Made by a program: the position numbers and the translations under genes. The notes under the pieces were generated by a model. It worked only from the letters and a program-made list of their open reading frames with translations, had not been told where the DNA came from and made no database searches. A DNA stretch of 64,000 nucleotides from Lasiosphaeria ovina (Eukaryota > Ascomycota > Sordariomycetes > Sordariales > Lasiosphaeriaceae): NCBI GenBank assembly GCA_033439765.1, contig JAULSN010000001.1, positions 4,712,001 to 4,776,000 of the forward strand, written 5' to 3'. Positions 11,480 through 23,669 of the stretch are shown piece by piece. Each line of letters begins with the position of its first letter. Positions within the stretch are counted from its first letter, which is position 1.

Positions 11480-11522
11480 GCCGTGCCCTGCCCTGCCGTG
11501 CCCTGCCCTGCCCTGCCCTGTG
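11480..11522. repeat. CCCTG pentanucleotide repeat
   Basis: Imperfect tandem CCCTG/CCGTG units, about eight copies, in the gap before the MFS transporter gene. Confidence 0.8.
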
Positions 11523-11889
11523 CCGCGATCCCTCTTCCCTACTCGGACTCCTGCCAGTTGCTGCTGTCAGTTGGGGTCCCTTCCTTACCATTCCACGGAT
11601 ATCCATCTACAAATACGTCCCAGGTTTTGTTCACAATCCATTGCGGCTGCGCTGGTTAGGTTGGTCCGCCGGGCGTGCACTTCATTTCCCTATCACGGTA
11701 TAGAGGGGAAAATGGTACAGTACATACAGACACTACGCGCATAGCATAAGCATTGCAGCATTCGCCCAGCAAGCAACCCCTGTCTTTGTCTCTTGCATTC
11801 TCACGGATACGCAACCGACAAAACCGATTGGCGCCGAGTCGAGCGATAAAAACGCCACCACCCACAGGCCACCCCAGCCGGCGGCAGCC

Positions 11890-13771
11890 ATGACGCGCCG
11901 CGACGGCCCCGGTGCCGAGACCGTCGAGTCGCAGGCGGCCAAGTCGGAGCGGACCCCGCTGCTGATAACCACGACAAGCATACCGGCCGACTCAGACTAT
12001 GAGTCATACCCGTCGTCTTCATCGGCCGCGGTAGTATCGGGGGGGAGCAATGACCCGGACGGCAGCCCCGTCGATGTCGAGGTCGATGTCGATGTCGATG
12101 TCGATGTCGATGTCGCCGCCGCCGCCATCGACGCAGAGAGGGCGCGGCTCCGGACCCGCGTCACCATCCTGAGCTTCTCCATCATATTCCTCCTCGGCAC
12201 CGTCATGGGCCTGGCCATGCCGCCGCTGACAGCCATGATGGAGGCCCTCATCTGCCGCGCCATGCACCCCGAGGTCGACGCCCCGCCGCCGCCCGACTAC
12301 GACCCCCGTACCGGCCAATGGGCGGCCTGGGACCCGGCCGTCCTGCACGACGAGCCCATCTGCAAGAGCGCCGACGTGCAGGGCTACCTGGCCATGCTGC
12401 GCGGCTGGGTCGGCACCCTCGACTCCATGGCCAGCCTGCTCACCATCGTCCCGTTCGGCGTCCTGTCGGATCGCTTGGGCCGCCGGCCCGTGATAGTCAT
12501 CGCCTCGACGGGGCTCACGATAAACCTGGCCTTTGTCTGCGTCGTCTGTAAGTGCTCACCTGTGCGGGTTGTTCTGGCGTGGAGAAGGCCGGTTCGCTGA
12601 CGTTGCTGCAGTGCTTGCCGCGAACAGCATCCCGATCTGGGCGATTCTGATGTCGTCGGCGTGTCTCCTGTAGGTTTTTCTTCTGCCGCCCTCTTCTCGA
12701 GCCGGAGCTTGTGCTGACGTATAGTCCCAAACACGCAGGATCGGCGGCGGCGCTCCAACAGTCCAGGCAATGCTGTTCACGTTCCTGGCCGACGTCGTGC
12801 CGCTGGCGGAGCGGTCCACCGTCTTCTTCCAGATGGGCGCCGTCTTCCTCTGCTCGCAGATGACCTCGGGCCCGCTGGCAAGCGTCCTGATGGCCAGGAA
12901 CCTGTGGCTTTCGATCGGCAGCGGCTTGGCACTGCTGACCGTGGCCAACATCGCCGTCCTCTTCTACCCCGAGACCCTGCAGCTCCGCAAGCAAGCCGGC
13001 GATGACCGGCCTGCGAAGAGAAGCAGGGCAGACAGCAGCGGCAGCACAGGGGCCAGTGGTGATCTCGATGACCGCCCCTTCAGCGTGCTGGCGCTCTGGC
13101 AGCGAGCGCGCGACAGCGTCCCCGAGGTGCGCGACTTCCTCGTCCACAACAAGGGCGTCGTCATCCTGCTGCTGCCGGCCATCTTCGACTACATGGGCGG
13201 CTTCGTGGTGCAGGACCTGCTGTTGCAGTACGCCGCGAAGAGATACGACTGGAGCTGGAGCAAGGCGACCATGCTGCTGTCGATCCGCAGCGCGAGCAGC
13301 CTGGCCACGCTCGTGGTGCTGCTGCCGGCGGCGAGCTGGTTCTGTCTGCACCGCCTGGCCATGGCGGGCGTGGCCAAGGACCTCTGGCTGGCGCGCATCT
13401 CGGTGGCGTGCCAGGCGTCGGGATGTCTTGTTATTGGCCTCGCCTCTAGCGGCCACATGCTGCTGCCGGCGCTCGTCTGGGTCGCGCTCGGCAGCGGCGC
13501 CGACTCGCTCGTGCGCTCCCTGCTCAACGCCCTCGTCGAGCAGCACCACGTCGGCATCCTCAACACCCTCATCGCCTTCCTCGAGATGGTCGGCATGATG
13601 GTCATCAGCCCCCTCATGGCAAAGTGCCTCAGCGTCGGCGTGCACCTCGGCGGCGCCTGGGTAGGCTTGCCATTCTTTGTTGCTGCTGCGTTTTACTGCA
13701 TCACCGCCACCGTCCTCTACGCTTTCCGGCTGTCGCGGCGACTATCGTCGTCACAGGATCCGCTATGCTGA
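11890..13771 (+). CDS. Major facilitator superfamily transporter
   Basis: Predicted plasma-membrane or organellar transporter of 582 aa. Three exons: 11890-12547, 12612-12669 and 12739-13771. Introns are 64 and 69 nt with GTAAGT and GTAGGT donors, phases 1 and 2. A cytosolic N terminus of ~88 residues contains a DV dipeptide run encoded by a hexanucleotide repeat. TM1 is near residues 91-112. A long extracytoplasmic loop with two Cys follows, then TM2 and the diagnostic MFS motif A (SDRLGRRP) near residues 193-200. The second half shows further hydrophobic helices separated by a central charged loop (residues ~315-345), fitting the 12-helix plan. The loop between TM1 and TM2 recalls SLC46-like or tetracycline-efflux-like fungal MFS proteins. 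The substrate cannot be inferred. Confidence 0.87.
12070..12114 (+). repeat. In-frame GTCGAT hexanucleotide repeat in the MFS gene
   Basis: About seven tandem GTCGAT units encode a Val-Asp dipeptide run in the cytosolic N terminus of the transporter. One unit is GTCGAG, giving a Glu. Because the unit is six bases, copy-number changes keep the frame. Confidence 0.9.
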
Positions 13772-15399
13772 GAGTGACAGCACGTTTGTTGGTAGGATAT
13801 TACCCAGCATGACATTGTCATCGTGATTATAGCAACAGCGGGAATCGGATTCGGAATCCCATGTCCTGCCGTCTCATGTTTTGGTCTTTTTCGTTACCCA
13901 ATTCTTGGATATACTTGGATTTCTTTCATATAGACCAGAAGAGTGTCACCTTGTGTAATCAGTACTCATCACGGTTGCATTTAGAAGGGGGGGTATCTCC
14001 GGAGTACGGATTTTGGCAGAATGGGAGGAATGTACGAAGTACGCTGCCGACAATGGCATGGACGCTAAACCAAGTGAGTGTATTCAATAAGGCAACGCGG
14101 ACAGGATGCATACCCATGGGGTAGATAGAGAGGCTGAGGGTCGCGATGTCCGGTGGCGCCATGCCATGGACATGGCCGACAGGCATGCAGCTGAACTGCC
14201 GCCAAGCCTGCGCAGCCATGCAATGGTGAATGGATGTCAAGTAGGGCTGAAGGGGGGCGGGCGTTAATTATAGAGTTGGCTCGTCTCTGTTCCAGCCTCA
14301 CAGGATTTCTTATCGTGGCGGTACCAGTGGCTAGAGACTTTTAATCAACATTGACCAGAGGCTCAACCACAGCCGGCTTCACGATGCGGACGAACTCAAG
14401 GACGACCCTCTACATGGCTAGCGATTCAACGCAAAGGAAGTTTAAGAGGAATGACGATTGGGAACTCGTCCAGAACTCGATAGGAGATATCCGCGGAGTC
14501 ATCACGTCACACCCCGCCAACCAACGTTTGCCGTTCAGCAGATCTGGCCATTCAGGTGTCAAGGAGGGGAAATTTGATGGCACGCTTGGCTTGACCGGGC
14601 TCTGCATGCCCCGACGCAGACTATCGATTTTTTCCCCTTTTTCTTGGGAAAGGCGACGAAAACACGTGTGGCGTTAAAGTCAAACAAACGGATGGAGCGG
14701 GTCTTGGTGCAAACCTTCCATTCCAGGTTCGACGCGCACGACATGTCAAAATTTGCCGTGACGGTTAACTGCCAGACGGGGTTTCGACGATGACAGCACC
14801 GTTCTGTTACACCCGACCAGCTCGTTCCTTCTTCGCCCACTGCCATGCACCTGCCTGCACCTGCACCCGCCGGCGGGTCGCTTGACATGGATGACATCCT
14901 CACCCCTGCCCATTTTTTGATCGAAGGGTCACGGTGCAGAATGCAGTCTGTCCGCGAGCCTTACCCCTGACGCTTGCCCTTTTCGGCGTCCTGCAGGTCT
15001 CATTCAATTCCATCACCAGAACCCTGGGAGCTAGCTGCCTTCCCACCCCGAAGAAATCGCGTCCTTTTACGCAGGAAGTAAATCCTGAAGGTCGGACCTG
15101 CCCGCTGTTTGGTCGCACTCGGTACGGGTCATTTGCGCACAGAACTTGGGCAACATTCTACACGTGTACTAGTCATGTCCCAGGAGTGGACAGGACATGG
15201 CCGCAATTGTTCGAGTTCTGACGATCGATGGGAATGCTCCTCCTGTGTGGGGGGAGGAGAGATCCCAGCTTCCGCTCCCGACCCCAGCTCGAGATGCATG
15301 AACGAAACAGAATCACTTGGGACATAGACCAGACCAGACGGGCGCTAGCGCCCAGACAGGCAAGAAGGAAATCTCCACTGGCGCGTAGGAGGTATTCTC
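13772..15399. other. Intergenic, no gene seen
   Basis: Gap between the MFS gene and the leader of the gene at 16028. All frames are short or compositionally non-coding. No RNA gene or repeat of note was recognised. Confidence 0.5.
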
Positions 15400-16027
15400 A
15401 AAATGTGCCCTCGTCGCGCACTCCTCTTTTCTTTCTCCTTCTTGGCTTCTAGTCTCGCACATTTCGCGTTTTGCTGTCTGTCATTTACGCCTCTCCAGCG
15501 TCTGGCTTTGGCTCGTTGGCGCTTGCAAAGTCGCCTGTCCTCTCTCTTCAACCCTCGCTCCTTAACCCTCACTCCTTGCCCTTTGGACTCTTGTTGCGCC
15601 GCTCTTCAGTCACTCTCTTAGTGTCGATCATTGTCCCGTTGTGGATTCTCCTGCGACAGATCAACAGTTCAACATTACCTGCGCTCCACATTGGCCCCCC
15701 TTTTTATCGCTTTTCTGTTTCTCAATACTAGCGGAATCGCAGTTCACACAGTTCTTTTCGTGCTCGACCAATCGCGCCTACCTTATCTACCTTCCTACTT
15801 GTGCTCCTCAGACATCGCCTGCCCATCTGTCGCCATGGCCTGCTCGTAACGGCCGTCTCGAGTGAAAAGGGACTGGCGTCTGCGCTGGGCGGCGACGGTC
15901 GTATTCTAATGTTGGTCTTCCCGACAATATCTAGCTCCTAGTCCTATCCGGACACGGCGGACCGTTCCATCTGACCCTCTCATAGTAATGTCTTGTTTAT
16001 AATTAACCATAATTCTACGCCGCCAAT
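15400..16027 (+). promoter_or_regulatory. Pyrimidine-rich leader upstream of the gene at 16028
   Basis: About 600 bases with long C/T-rich stretches (for example 15410-15450 and 15540-15620) lie directly upstream of the ATG at 16028. CT-rich tracts before the start are typical of highly expressed or long-leader filamentous fungal genes. Several upstream ATGs occur, so translation might be modulated. The transcription start is not identifiable. Confidence 0.4.
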
Positions 16028-18869
16028 ATGGTTTCCTTCTTTGGTATCAAGTTTGGGGACAAGAAGAAGTGAGTGACTATCGAATGACTGGTACGATAAG
16101 AACGCCTTGAACGAATTGTTGATTATGTCTAGGAAACCCGATGTGAAGGCGGTCATTCCCCGAGGAAAACAGCAGCAACAATGGACAAAGGTCGACCAGA
16201 ACTTGCTGGGCGAGGGTCAGTACTTCGGGCACAACGTCAACAACAGGGGCGTCCTGAACGGCAGCATTCGATCTGTCTCACGAACAGGCACGCCCAGTCC
16301 GAATCCCTATGCCCACATGGCTGCAGCGAGCATGTACGACCTCACCAAAGGCGCCCACGGGCGCAATGGCAGCTTTTCTAGCGCCATCAACCTCAAGCCC
16401 CATGCTTCCGATGCGAACCTGCGCGTTAAATTTAACGCCAACAATGGCTCCTCTCACAGTCTTGCCGCCCCCATGCCCGGCTATGGATCGCGGCCAGCGG
16501 TAGGACCACGTCCCAGTACTTCAAGTGGCCCAACCAAGGCATGGGTGAACCCACTCGACATTCACTTCATGAAGGCCGCAGCGAGCGGCACGCCAGCGCC
16601 AAAGTCGCCTCTTGCTCCTCGCGAGACCGACAAGACAAAACCCACATCCCAAGGTGCAGATGCAGCCGACAAGAAGGAACAGAAGGAAAACGAAGCCGGG
16701 GAGGAAGACGCAGAGCTAGAACGGCTGAAGAAGACGGCACGGCTGGGGCTGGAGCGGTTGGTGAGGCAGCAGTCTAATGAGATGACACAAGCGAGCAACT
16801 CCACGCCACAACCTAGGGAGCCGTCGATGGAGCAATCCAGGGGACCAGCGAGAAAACAATCCGACGAGCAACTCCGGGATCAAACCAAGGAGCAGGGTTA
16901 TTCCCAACAGGCGTCAGCAAACAACTTGCCTGCCGTGCTGGGGCCTTCGTTTAGGGGAAACACCGACCAACGGCCTGGCAGTTGCAACGGGCCACCAACA
17001 AACGGACCCGACGGCGTAAACGGTCAAGCACCCTGGCCAGCGCCATCTCTCCTCGTCCATGGCCCTCCTCGGCACGGCCCGCCTACGCAAAGCCTTCCCC
17101 ACCTCCCAAACCAGGTCGCCCAAAAGAGTCTTCACCAAGGAACGCCACAGGGTCTTCCCCCGGGGTTTCCTCCCGGCCCTCCCGGTCCCTCTAAGGAGGT
17201 CCCTCGTGGGCAGGGTCCTCGTTCGGCTGGGCCGACACCAAGTGAAATGGGGCCGGGTGGTCTTGGCCTTTACGCTCATCCGTACAGACCAATCACTCAC
17301 ATTCAACCTCAGACTGCCGGGCCCGCCAATCCACACGGTTCAGGGCTTCAGAACAGCCGCCCCTACAGCCCCAAGCCCCAAGCCCCTGCTGCTCGTGTCC
17401 CCGGCTTGGTCGAGCATGGATTGCAAAAATCGGCCTCGACTGGCTCCGGCCCTGGCCCCAATACCAACGGATATGGCTCCCCAGTATTGAGCCGGGGCCC
17501 TGGCTCGCAGGGCCTCGGCGTCGGTATGCTGGACGAGCCCAGCCCGGAAACTAGCCCGATGCTTTACTCGGCCTCGTTCAAACCCGGCTCTAGACCCTCG
17601 TTCGACGATATGCCGATTGAGCAATTCGCAAGACCCATCATCCAGGATGTCCAAGCCAAGCGCGACACTCTGACATCGTATTCACCACGGAGGCTTTCAA
17701 TGAAGATTGAGAAGCTGGAGAAGTCGCTCCTCACCGCGCAGCAAACCAGCCACCTGAAAACGTTCAGCACCAGTAGCAGCCAATACACGGATGATCTGGT
17801 CAGTGACGATGATGAGGACGACGACGACCCCATTCTCACCCAGCCAGAGCCCTTACACTTCTCTCCGCCTCTTGCAATTGCAGAATTTCCCCGGCCCAAA
17901 AGTCCAATCCGCGTCGGCTTGCCCTTGCGCGGGCCTGGTCCCCGTCGCCCTACCCTAGACGAATACGGCGTGTCCAGCAACCTTGTAGCCACGGCACCGG
18001 CAGTTGTCACGGCTCCGTCAGCGGCATCCGGAGTTGTGCGCCATGGAGCCGCTCCGGGGCTGACTATCGAAAACAGTAGCAATAACGGTTCTCATCCCGG
18101 GCTCTCTGATAACAATAGTAATATCATGGACCGTCTTGGCGCCACTTCCCCGCCATCTCGCGCGACTACGCCCCAACTCCACCATCACAACAAGAACTGG
18201 ACACGAGACCCGAGCCCTGCGCCGGTCCTGCATCTCAACACAACTAGCCCTACTACCCGTAATGCGTTACCCCCTGCGGTCCCAAGTCCTATCGAAAGCG
18301 CCGCTTTCGACTTCAACTTTGACTTTGGCCCCAACGTGGCCCCTCCCACGCCCGACTCGACCACCTGGCCGCTTGGCTCCACATCGCTCTCGTCCTCTCC
18401 AGACCCAGCTGCCACCCCTACATTTTCATCACCAGAGTCGGCACGACCCCCCCGGCTCGACCGCTCCCATATTCCCCCACCTCTTCATTTTAAGTTCCCC
18501 GCGCCCAGCAACGAGAGTAGTAGTAATAGCGGGTTCCGACGCGACGCCGGGCCGTGGACGCCGCCGCTTGCGCGCTCCGACTCGGGAATCGGACACGACA
18601 ACGCGAGGCCGTCAACGGCGATGGGCGGGTCCACCTTCTCCAGCAATACTGGCAAGAATGATGCTCCTGCGGCAGCAGCCGGGCAGGCAGATGCGGACCA
18701 GGCTATGGCCGAGGCGCTAGGCATTGGTGTCGCGCGCGGTCTGAGCGTGCGCAACCCGCCCCAAAAACAACGGAAGGCGCCTTATATGCCTCCCTTGTCT
18801 CCCCTGCCGGCAGAGGTAGCCGGACCAGCACCCGCAGGGGTGGATGCTTTCGGGACGGGATTTATTTAG
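16028..18869 (+). CDS. Large disordered fungal protein of unknown function
   Basis: Two exons: 16028-16068 and 16133-18869; a 64-nt intron (GTGAGT ... TCTAG) splits a Lys codon, giving 925 aa. The short first exon, MVSFFGIKFGDKKK, is a start I recall from conserved filamentous ascomycete proteins. No catalytic domain was recognised. Most of the protein is Pro/Ser/Gly-rich and predicted disordered. Structured islands are possible near residues 198-225 (ELERLKKTARLGLERLVRQQ, probably helical), residues 535-550 (MKIEKLEKSLLTAQQ, coiled-coil-like) and an acidic patch SDDDEDDDDP near 575. Pro/Gly-rich stretches near 340-370 could bind SH3 or WW partners. It may be a scaffold, but that is inference. 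It is convergent with the O-acetyltransferase gene downstream. Confidence 0.8.
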
Positions 18870-19859
18870 CCGGCAAAAGTCAAGCCGGATGATCTAGATC
18901 TTGGCTTTGGGGTTGGGCGGAATGGGAGACTTTGGGGCGTACATTATCTCTGCGGGTGGTCGGAGGGGGTTGTTTTTTGGATTTGTTTTCTGGCTGGTTG
19001 TATGAACCTAATGTGATCTACGGCATGGCTTCTTGCACTTTTTGGGCTTTTCCTTCTATATTTCGTTTTGGAATTCGTCTTGACTGCGAATATTCGTTCT
19101 ACTATATAGCTCGCTCGCTTTGGATTTGTTTTAGTTTTTCGAGAGCGAGTCTTTGTCATTCTCGCATCCCCAAGGATGCCAGAGTTTTATATACCCTCTT
19201 CTTTTTCTCCTCCATTTTCTCTATTTTGTTTTACGTGCTTTTGCGTTTCTGGAATTGCGTTTGCTTCTGCATTGATTCCAGTTTATGTAGTCATGCTATT
19301 GTTTTACTTACACCAAGTTGATCTATACAAACTTAATGAGAAGATGGTAGGTGACTGACTGGTGAGCATGTAAGCATATCTTGGCGGTGTCTTGTAAGTA
19401 AGCACAACGAAAAGCGAATGGCGTTATGTTTATAGCAAACCTAGACAGATAGATATATAACTAGCTTGGAGGAGCGAAGAAACCCGTGCACTGCCAATGC
19501 CCATTTCTCGCAAGTACATTTTTTTAAAATCTTGGATGTCTCTGAAAGCAGGTACATTTATTCGTATACTATGCTGGGTGTTAGCCACGCTTGCCACGCT
19601 TGCCACGCTTGCCCAGAGTACTGGATGTATGTCTGGATGTACGAGGCAACCGGTAGCTACCTTACCTGTCATCTCTGCTGGCGCAGCGGCAACCTACAAT
19701 ATTTACTATTTTACAATATAAATAGCAAGGACTCGACACGCGTCTCCCGACTTGATATTTCTTTGTTGTTACGACAAGCTGGGAATGTACGTATGTATAT
19801 TATATGTACATGAAATACGCCTTCCTCACACACAACAAAAGACCCCTCGGGGGAGGGAA
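18870..19859. other. Convergent 3' intergenic region
   Basis: AT-rich DNA holding the 3' UTRs of the two convergent genes. A 9-base repeat (CCACGCTTG, three copies) lies at about 19585-19611. No gene seen. Confidence 0.55.
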
Positions 19860-21563
19860 CTACCGAAGAAGAAACTCCCCCACGGCGCCGCCGACGTTCT
19901 TGACGTCGAGCAGGAACGTGTCGTGGCCGAACATGCTCTGCTCCTCGCTCAGCTCAAAGTGTGAGACATTATCGTTGCCCGCCAGCCGCAGCGCCGCCGC
20001 CACCTCGCGCTGCTGCCACGCCGGGAACAGGATGTCGCTCGCCACGCCCATCACCAGCACCGGGTGGCTCCGCAGCGCCGCCAGCCCCGCGACTAGGTCC
20101 GCGGGCGGTTGCGGGTGCTGCTGGGTTGTGGCGGGGTTGTTGTTTTCGCTCGCTGCCTCGTCGCCGGGCGAGTTGCTGCTGGACGAGGGGTCGGGCTGCT
20201 CCTCGTACGGCGTGTCGGGCAGGGTCAGGCCGCAGGTGGCGGCGTCGGCGGCGTCGTCGTCGTCGGCGCCGTCCTGCAGCGAGCGCAGGCGGTCGGCGCG
20301 GCGGGCGGCGGTGGTGCGCTGGCTGTCGGCGCCGAGGTCGAACAGGTCCATGGCCTTGCTGACGTAGAGCAGGCTGTTGGGGTCGTAGGTCAGGCAGAAC
20401 TTCTCGCCGGCGTGGTCGAGGTAGGTCTCGATGAGGAAGTCGGGGCACAGGGCGGGGGGCTTGCTGGGGTCGGCGCGGCGGCGGCCGAAGCGCAGTTCCC
20501 ACTCGGGGCCGGAGCGGTACGTGACGGTGGCGATCTCGCGGGCCAGCTTCATGCCGGCGTGGGGCGGCACGCGGCCGTAGTAGAAGCCGCGGGCCCAGTT
20601 GGGGTCCATCATGAGGACCTGGCGCTGCGTGTGGCGCATGGCGATGCCGTAGGGGTGGCTGCGGGCGCAGCCGCTGATGGACACGATGCGGCCGACGCGG
20701 TCGGGGAACAGCACGCCGGCGGCCAGCGACTGCATGCCGCCCATGCTAGAGCCGACGCTAGCGTGCAGCTTGGCGATGCCCAGGTGGTCGAGCAGGCGGA
20801 ACTGGGCGCGGACCATGTCGTGCATGGTCAGGATGGGGAAGCGGGTGGCGTAGCGGTTGCCGTCGGCGGGATCGATGCTGCTGGGGCCGGTGGAGCCGTA
20901 GCAGCCGCCGAGGACGTTTGTGCAGATGACGTGGAAGCGGTCCGTGTCGAGGGCCAGGCCAGGGCCGATGAACTTCTCCCACCAGCCGGGCTGGGGGTTC
21001 TCGGGCGTGGAGTGGGCGTGGGACGAGGCCGACAGGCCCGTCTGGAGCAGCACGGCGTTGGAGCGGTCGGCGTTGAGGCGGCCCCACGACTCGTAGGCGA
21101 TGTCGAACTCGCGCAGGCGGCCGCCCCAGTCGAGCAGCAGCGGCTCGGCGCAGTGGAACGTCTGGGTGGCGCCGGCCGTGTACGACGGCTCGGGCCCGCT
21201 GGCGTCGGACCGCGTCTGCTTCCGCAGCGTGGCCGACCGCGTCTCGAGCGCGTCGAGGCAGGGGAAGGCCATGGCCGGGTTGGATGCCTCGCCGCCTCGC
21301 CGCGCCGGCTGCGCGCTGAAAGGCCGCTGCTGCCTGTGCACTTGCACTTGCACTTGCACTTGCGGCGCTGTCTGTGTGGTTAATGGCCTCGCCCTCGCCG
21401 CAGAAGAAGCAGCAGTCTTGGCCACAGCCCGGATCAAAGGCCGTGCCCGTGGCCGTGCTGCGGCCGCATTGGCATTGGCATTGCTGCACGGCGGGCCCGC
21501 CCGGCCGGTGACGGCGGCCGAAGCATTTTGAAGACGGGATGCGATGCGGACCTGCGACTTCAT
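19860..21563 (-). CDS. cysA: Serine O-acetyltransferase, CysA/Cys2 type (homoserine acetyltransferase fold)
   Basis: An alpha/beta-hydrolase acyltransferase of 567 aa with no intron. It is predicted to transfer acetyl from acetyl-CoA to L-serine for cysteine synthesis in mitochondria; this follows from resemblance to fungal CysA/Cys2, which are sequence relatives of homoserine acetyltransferase. Diagnostic segments are [40 protein letters not shown] and [20 protein letters not shown]. The predicted triad is Ser273 (G-S-S-M-G-G), Asp510 (ASDILFP) and His547 (FGHDTF). The N-terminal ~95 residues are rich in Arg, Ala and Ser with almost no acidic residues, fitting a mitochondrial presequence; they include a VQ dipeptide repeat. 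A low-complexity acidic/Ser/Asn/Gln insert (about 400-465) lies between the last core helices and the Asp/His motifs. True homoserine acetyltransferase (Met2) is less likely. Confidence 0.85.
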   Translation of the reverse strand: MKSQVRIASRLQNASAAVTGRAGPPCSNANANAAAARPRARPLIRAVAKTAASSAARARPLTTQTAPQVQVQVQVHRQQRPFSAQPARRGGEASNPAMAFPCLDALETRSATLRKQTRSDASGPEPSYTAGATQTFHCAEPLLLDWGGRLREFDIAYESWGRLNADRSNAVLLQTGLSASSHAHSTPENPQPGWWEKFIGPGLALDTDRFHVICTNVLGGCYGSTGPSSIDPADGNRYATRFPILTMHDMVRAQFRLLDHLGIAKLHASVGSSMGGMQSLAAGVLFPDRVGRIVSISGCARSHPYGIAMRHTQRQVLMMDPNWARGFYYGRVPPHAGMKLAREIATVTYRSGPEWELRFGRRRADPSKPPALCPDFLIETYLDHAGEKFCLTYDPNSLLYVSKAMDLFDLGADSQRTTAARRADRLRSLQDGADDDDAADAATCGLTLPDTPYEEQPDPSSSSNSPGDEAASENNNPATTQQHPQPPADLVAGLAALRSHPVLVMGVASDILFPAWQQREVAAALRLAGNDNVSHFELSEEQSMFGHDTFLLDVKNVGGAVGEFLLR

Positions 21564-22326
21564 TTTGGGGCTTCGGCTGCGCTACTTTGCGTCGAGGCTG
21601 AAAATGAAGCAGCAATTGCGCCAGGATCCAACGGCTTTCCTGCCTCGGTGTAACCTGGAAATTTTAACTCCTCTGACCGTTGCAGAGAACTTGGTTTCGC
21701 TGTTTCCAGTCTACGCCGAAGGGGATCCTAACCGCAGGGGGCGGTCGTTGCCGAGAGCGGAGCAGTTGCGGCGCTTGATGAGTGCGGTGCGGTGTTTCTG
21801 TTCAAGCGTCGCACAACAAGCTCCATTCGTCATTTCACGTGCTTGTTCTAGGATCGATCTGTAAGTGTACTACTGTACTGGGACAGTACTAGTGGCGCAC
21901 CCCAGGGCGTTTATGTAAGCGCACCCCTGCGGACCCCGGATTCAGCCCTTGGCCGCGGGGGTGGGGTGATGTCACCCGCTAAAGGCTTAAACCAAGCCCA
22001 CCTAATAACTTACTGTGTGGCACAGCTGCCAGACGCCTTGTCATTGCTGACGTCGTCTTTGGTTTGGGGGCGACGTCAACTAACACCCGCTGCCATACCA
22101 CCTCACCTACAAACTCCTCGCTACGTTACCTTTCCAGAACACAAACACAGATTACTGCAAATCACCAAAAGGACGACCACCGAGAGCACCTCATCAGCTG
22201 TCCCCGATTTAACTACAAGGGACAAGTTACAGCCTCGATCCCACAATTGCAGCTTGCCTTGGCAGCAAGCAATCCACCTACCAGTACTCTTTTCGCGCCC
22301 AATCGCCCAGCCTGGATACCGGCGCA
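21564..22326. promoter_or_regulatory. Divergent promoter region
   Basis: This 763-base gap lies between the O-acetyltransferase gene (-) and the F-box-like gene (+) and must hold both promoters. A TGACGTC-type site is near 22047. No gene seen. Confidence 0.45.
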
Positions 22327-23669
22327 ATGGCGAACTTGCACGGGAACATTCCCAGTGTGCCGCTGAGCTACCAGGCAAGCTACCAAGTAAACCTGCCCTT
22401 TCGCCCTCATCATATCCCAAATGCCCCAACTGCAGCGGAGCCCGCTGGGGAGCCTGCAGGAGAGCCTGCCGGAGAGCCTGCCGGAGACCCCCCAGAAGAA
22501 TTCCTATTTCCCGGAGCATTCCCCAGAGAAGCCGACGGCGAGCCCGGCGGGCAGACGTGCAGTTTCGACCACTCCTCCCTGGAACGCGAGAATGCTGCTT
22601 CGGACGGCACTTCCGACGAGTCCTACGAGCCTACCCTTCTCGACGTCATCGTCGTCAAGGCCATGTTGCGCAAGGCCATGCGTCTACCTGCCGAGGTTGT
22701 CGACACCATTGCCGACCACGCCGAGTATTGGCCCCATACTTCGACTAGCGTCTCGTACAATACCCTGATGGGGGACATGTTGGTCGTCAGGGGCGGCAAC
22801 GGCCGGCAGGAGAACACATTCCTGGTATGTTGCAATCAAAAAATCTACTCCTTGTCCTCGTAATACCCGTCCTGACACTCAAATCTTTTTACTAGCTCCG
22901 TACTGTGCCTGTAGGATTCCCGAAATGGCCGCGAACTCATCAGCGCCAACAGGAGCTCAACTCTCCCCCGCCCCCGCGACCCGTGGGAAAGGAGTACTCG
23001 ATAGAGCACATCCAGCAGCTGATTGGCACTCCCGAGACAATGCTGGCGCAGCCGTGCCGCAAGATCGTCTTCACAATCCGCAGTCGCGACCAGGGCTGGG
23101 GCGGCACCGGGGCTGATCATGGCACGTATCGCGGCTCTTGGACGTGGTTCGAGGCCGGACTCGAGCGGTGGTGCGAGCACGACGGTGAAACCCGAGACGC
23201 TAAGGACGACCACGACGACACTGGCGACAGTGAAGGCGGCGGGATCAGCAACCAGCGCGAGTTGGAAACAAACCCCTGGTCGTCAGAACCACAGCAGCTC
23301 GAACCCAACAAAGAATTGTCACTGCAGCTGGACGGCTTCGGCACCGTCTACCCCGAGGTGGTGCGTAGTCCGGCCACCGACGCGTACGCCTTCGAGCATC
23401 CCGTGCTACCGGTCGAGGAGCTCAAGGTGCAGTGCAACGTGACATCCGTCAAGGAGGTAAAGGAGCACCGCGTCGCGTGGAGATACACAGACGGCTGCGA
23501 CCCGAGCGAAGACCCCGTGGCCCTAGGGCGTGGCCGGGGCACCAACGACGGCGAGTTCGTGCGCAACCTCAAGCTCGGGGATGTCGTGACGCTGTGGGCC
23601 AAGGCGCGGTTTCCCGGGTGGGCGAACCACATCGAGAGCGTCCGCGTGGATGTCTATTGGGCCAATTGA
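22327..23669 (+). CDS. Conserved fungal protein with F-box-like segment
   Basis: Two exons, 22327-22824 and 22896-23669, phase 0, with a 71-nt intron (GTATGT ... ACTAG), giving 423 aa. Residues 119-136 read RLPAEVVDTIADHAEYWP. This LPxEVVDxIxxHAxYWP pattern looks like a short F-box or related helix, often seen in fungal proteins of unknown function. The second exon encodes a well-conserved-looking domain with KIVFTIRSRDQGWGGTGADH, a Trp-rich strand, then a C-terminal GEFVRNLKLGDVVTLWAKAR-type beta module ending RVDVYWAN. The N terminus carries an EPAG repeat (residues ~38-52) encoded by 12-base units, followed by an acidic linker. It may be a ubiquitin-ligase adaptor, but this is inference. 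Confidence 0.78.
22438..22488 (+). repeat. Twelve-base in-frame repeat encoding EPAG
   Basis: Four tandem GAGCCTGCNGGA-like units encode EPAG repeats near the N terminus of the F-box-like protein. The unit length keeps frame. Confidence 0.85.

Larger units (their letters stand above)
10182..11889. other. Intergenic with microsatellites
   Basis: Divergent gap between the ADP-ribose pyrophosphatase gene (-) and the MFS gene (+). It holds a GTGC repeat (about 10819-10847) and a CCTGC/CCGTG repeat (about 11480-11522). Long frames here run through these repeats and look non-coding. Confidence 0.5.

Noticed and set aside
20109..21383. A 424-codon open frame on the plus strand opposite the O-acetyltransferase gene
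   Set aside because: It is an antisense shadow caused by strong GC-rich codon bias of the real gene; its product is a Gly/Val/Ala low-complexity string.
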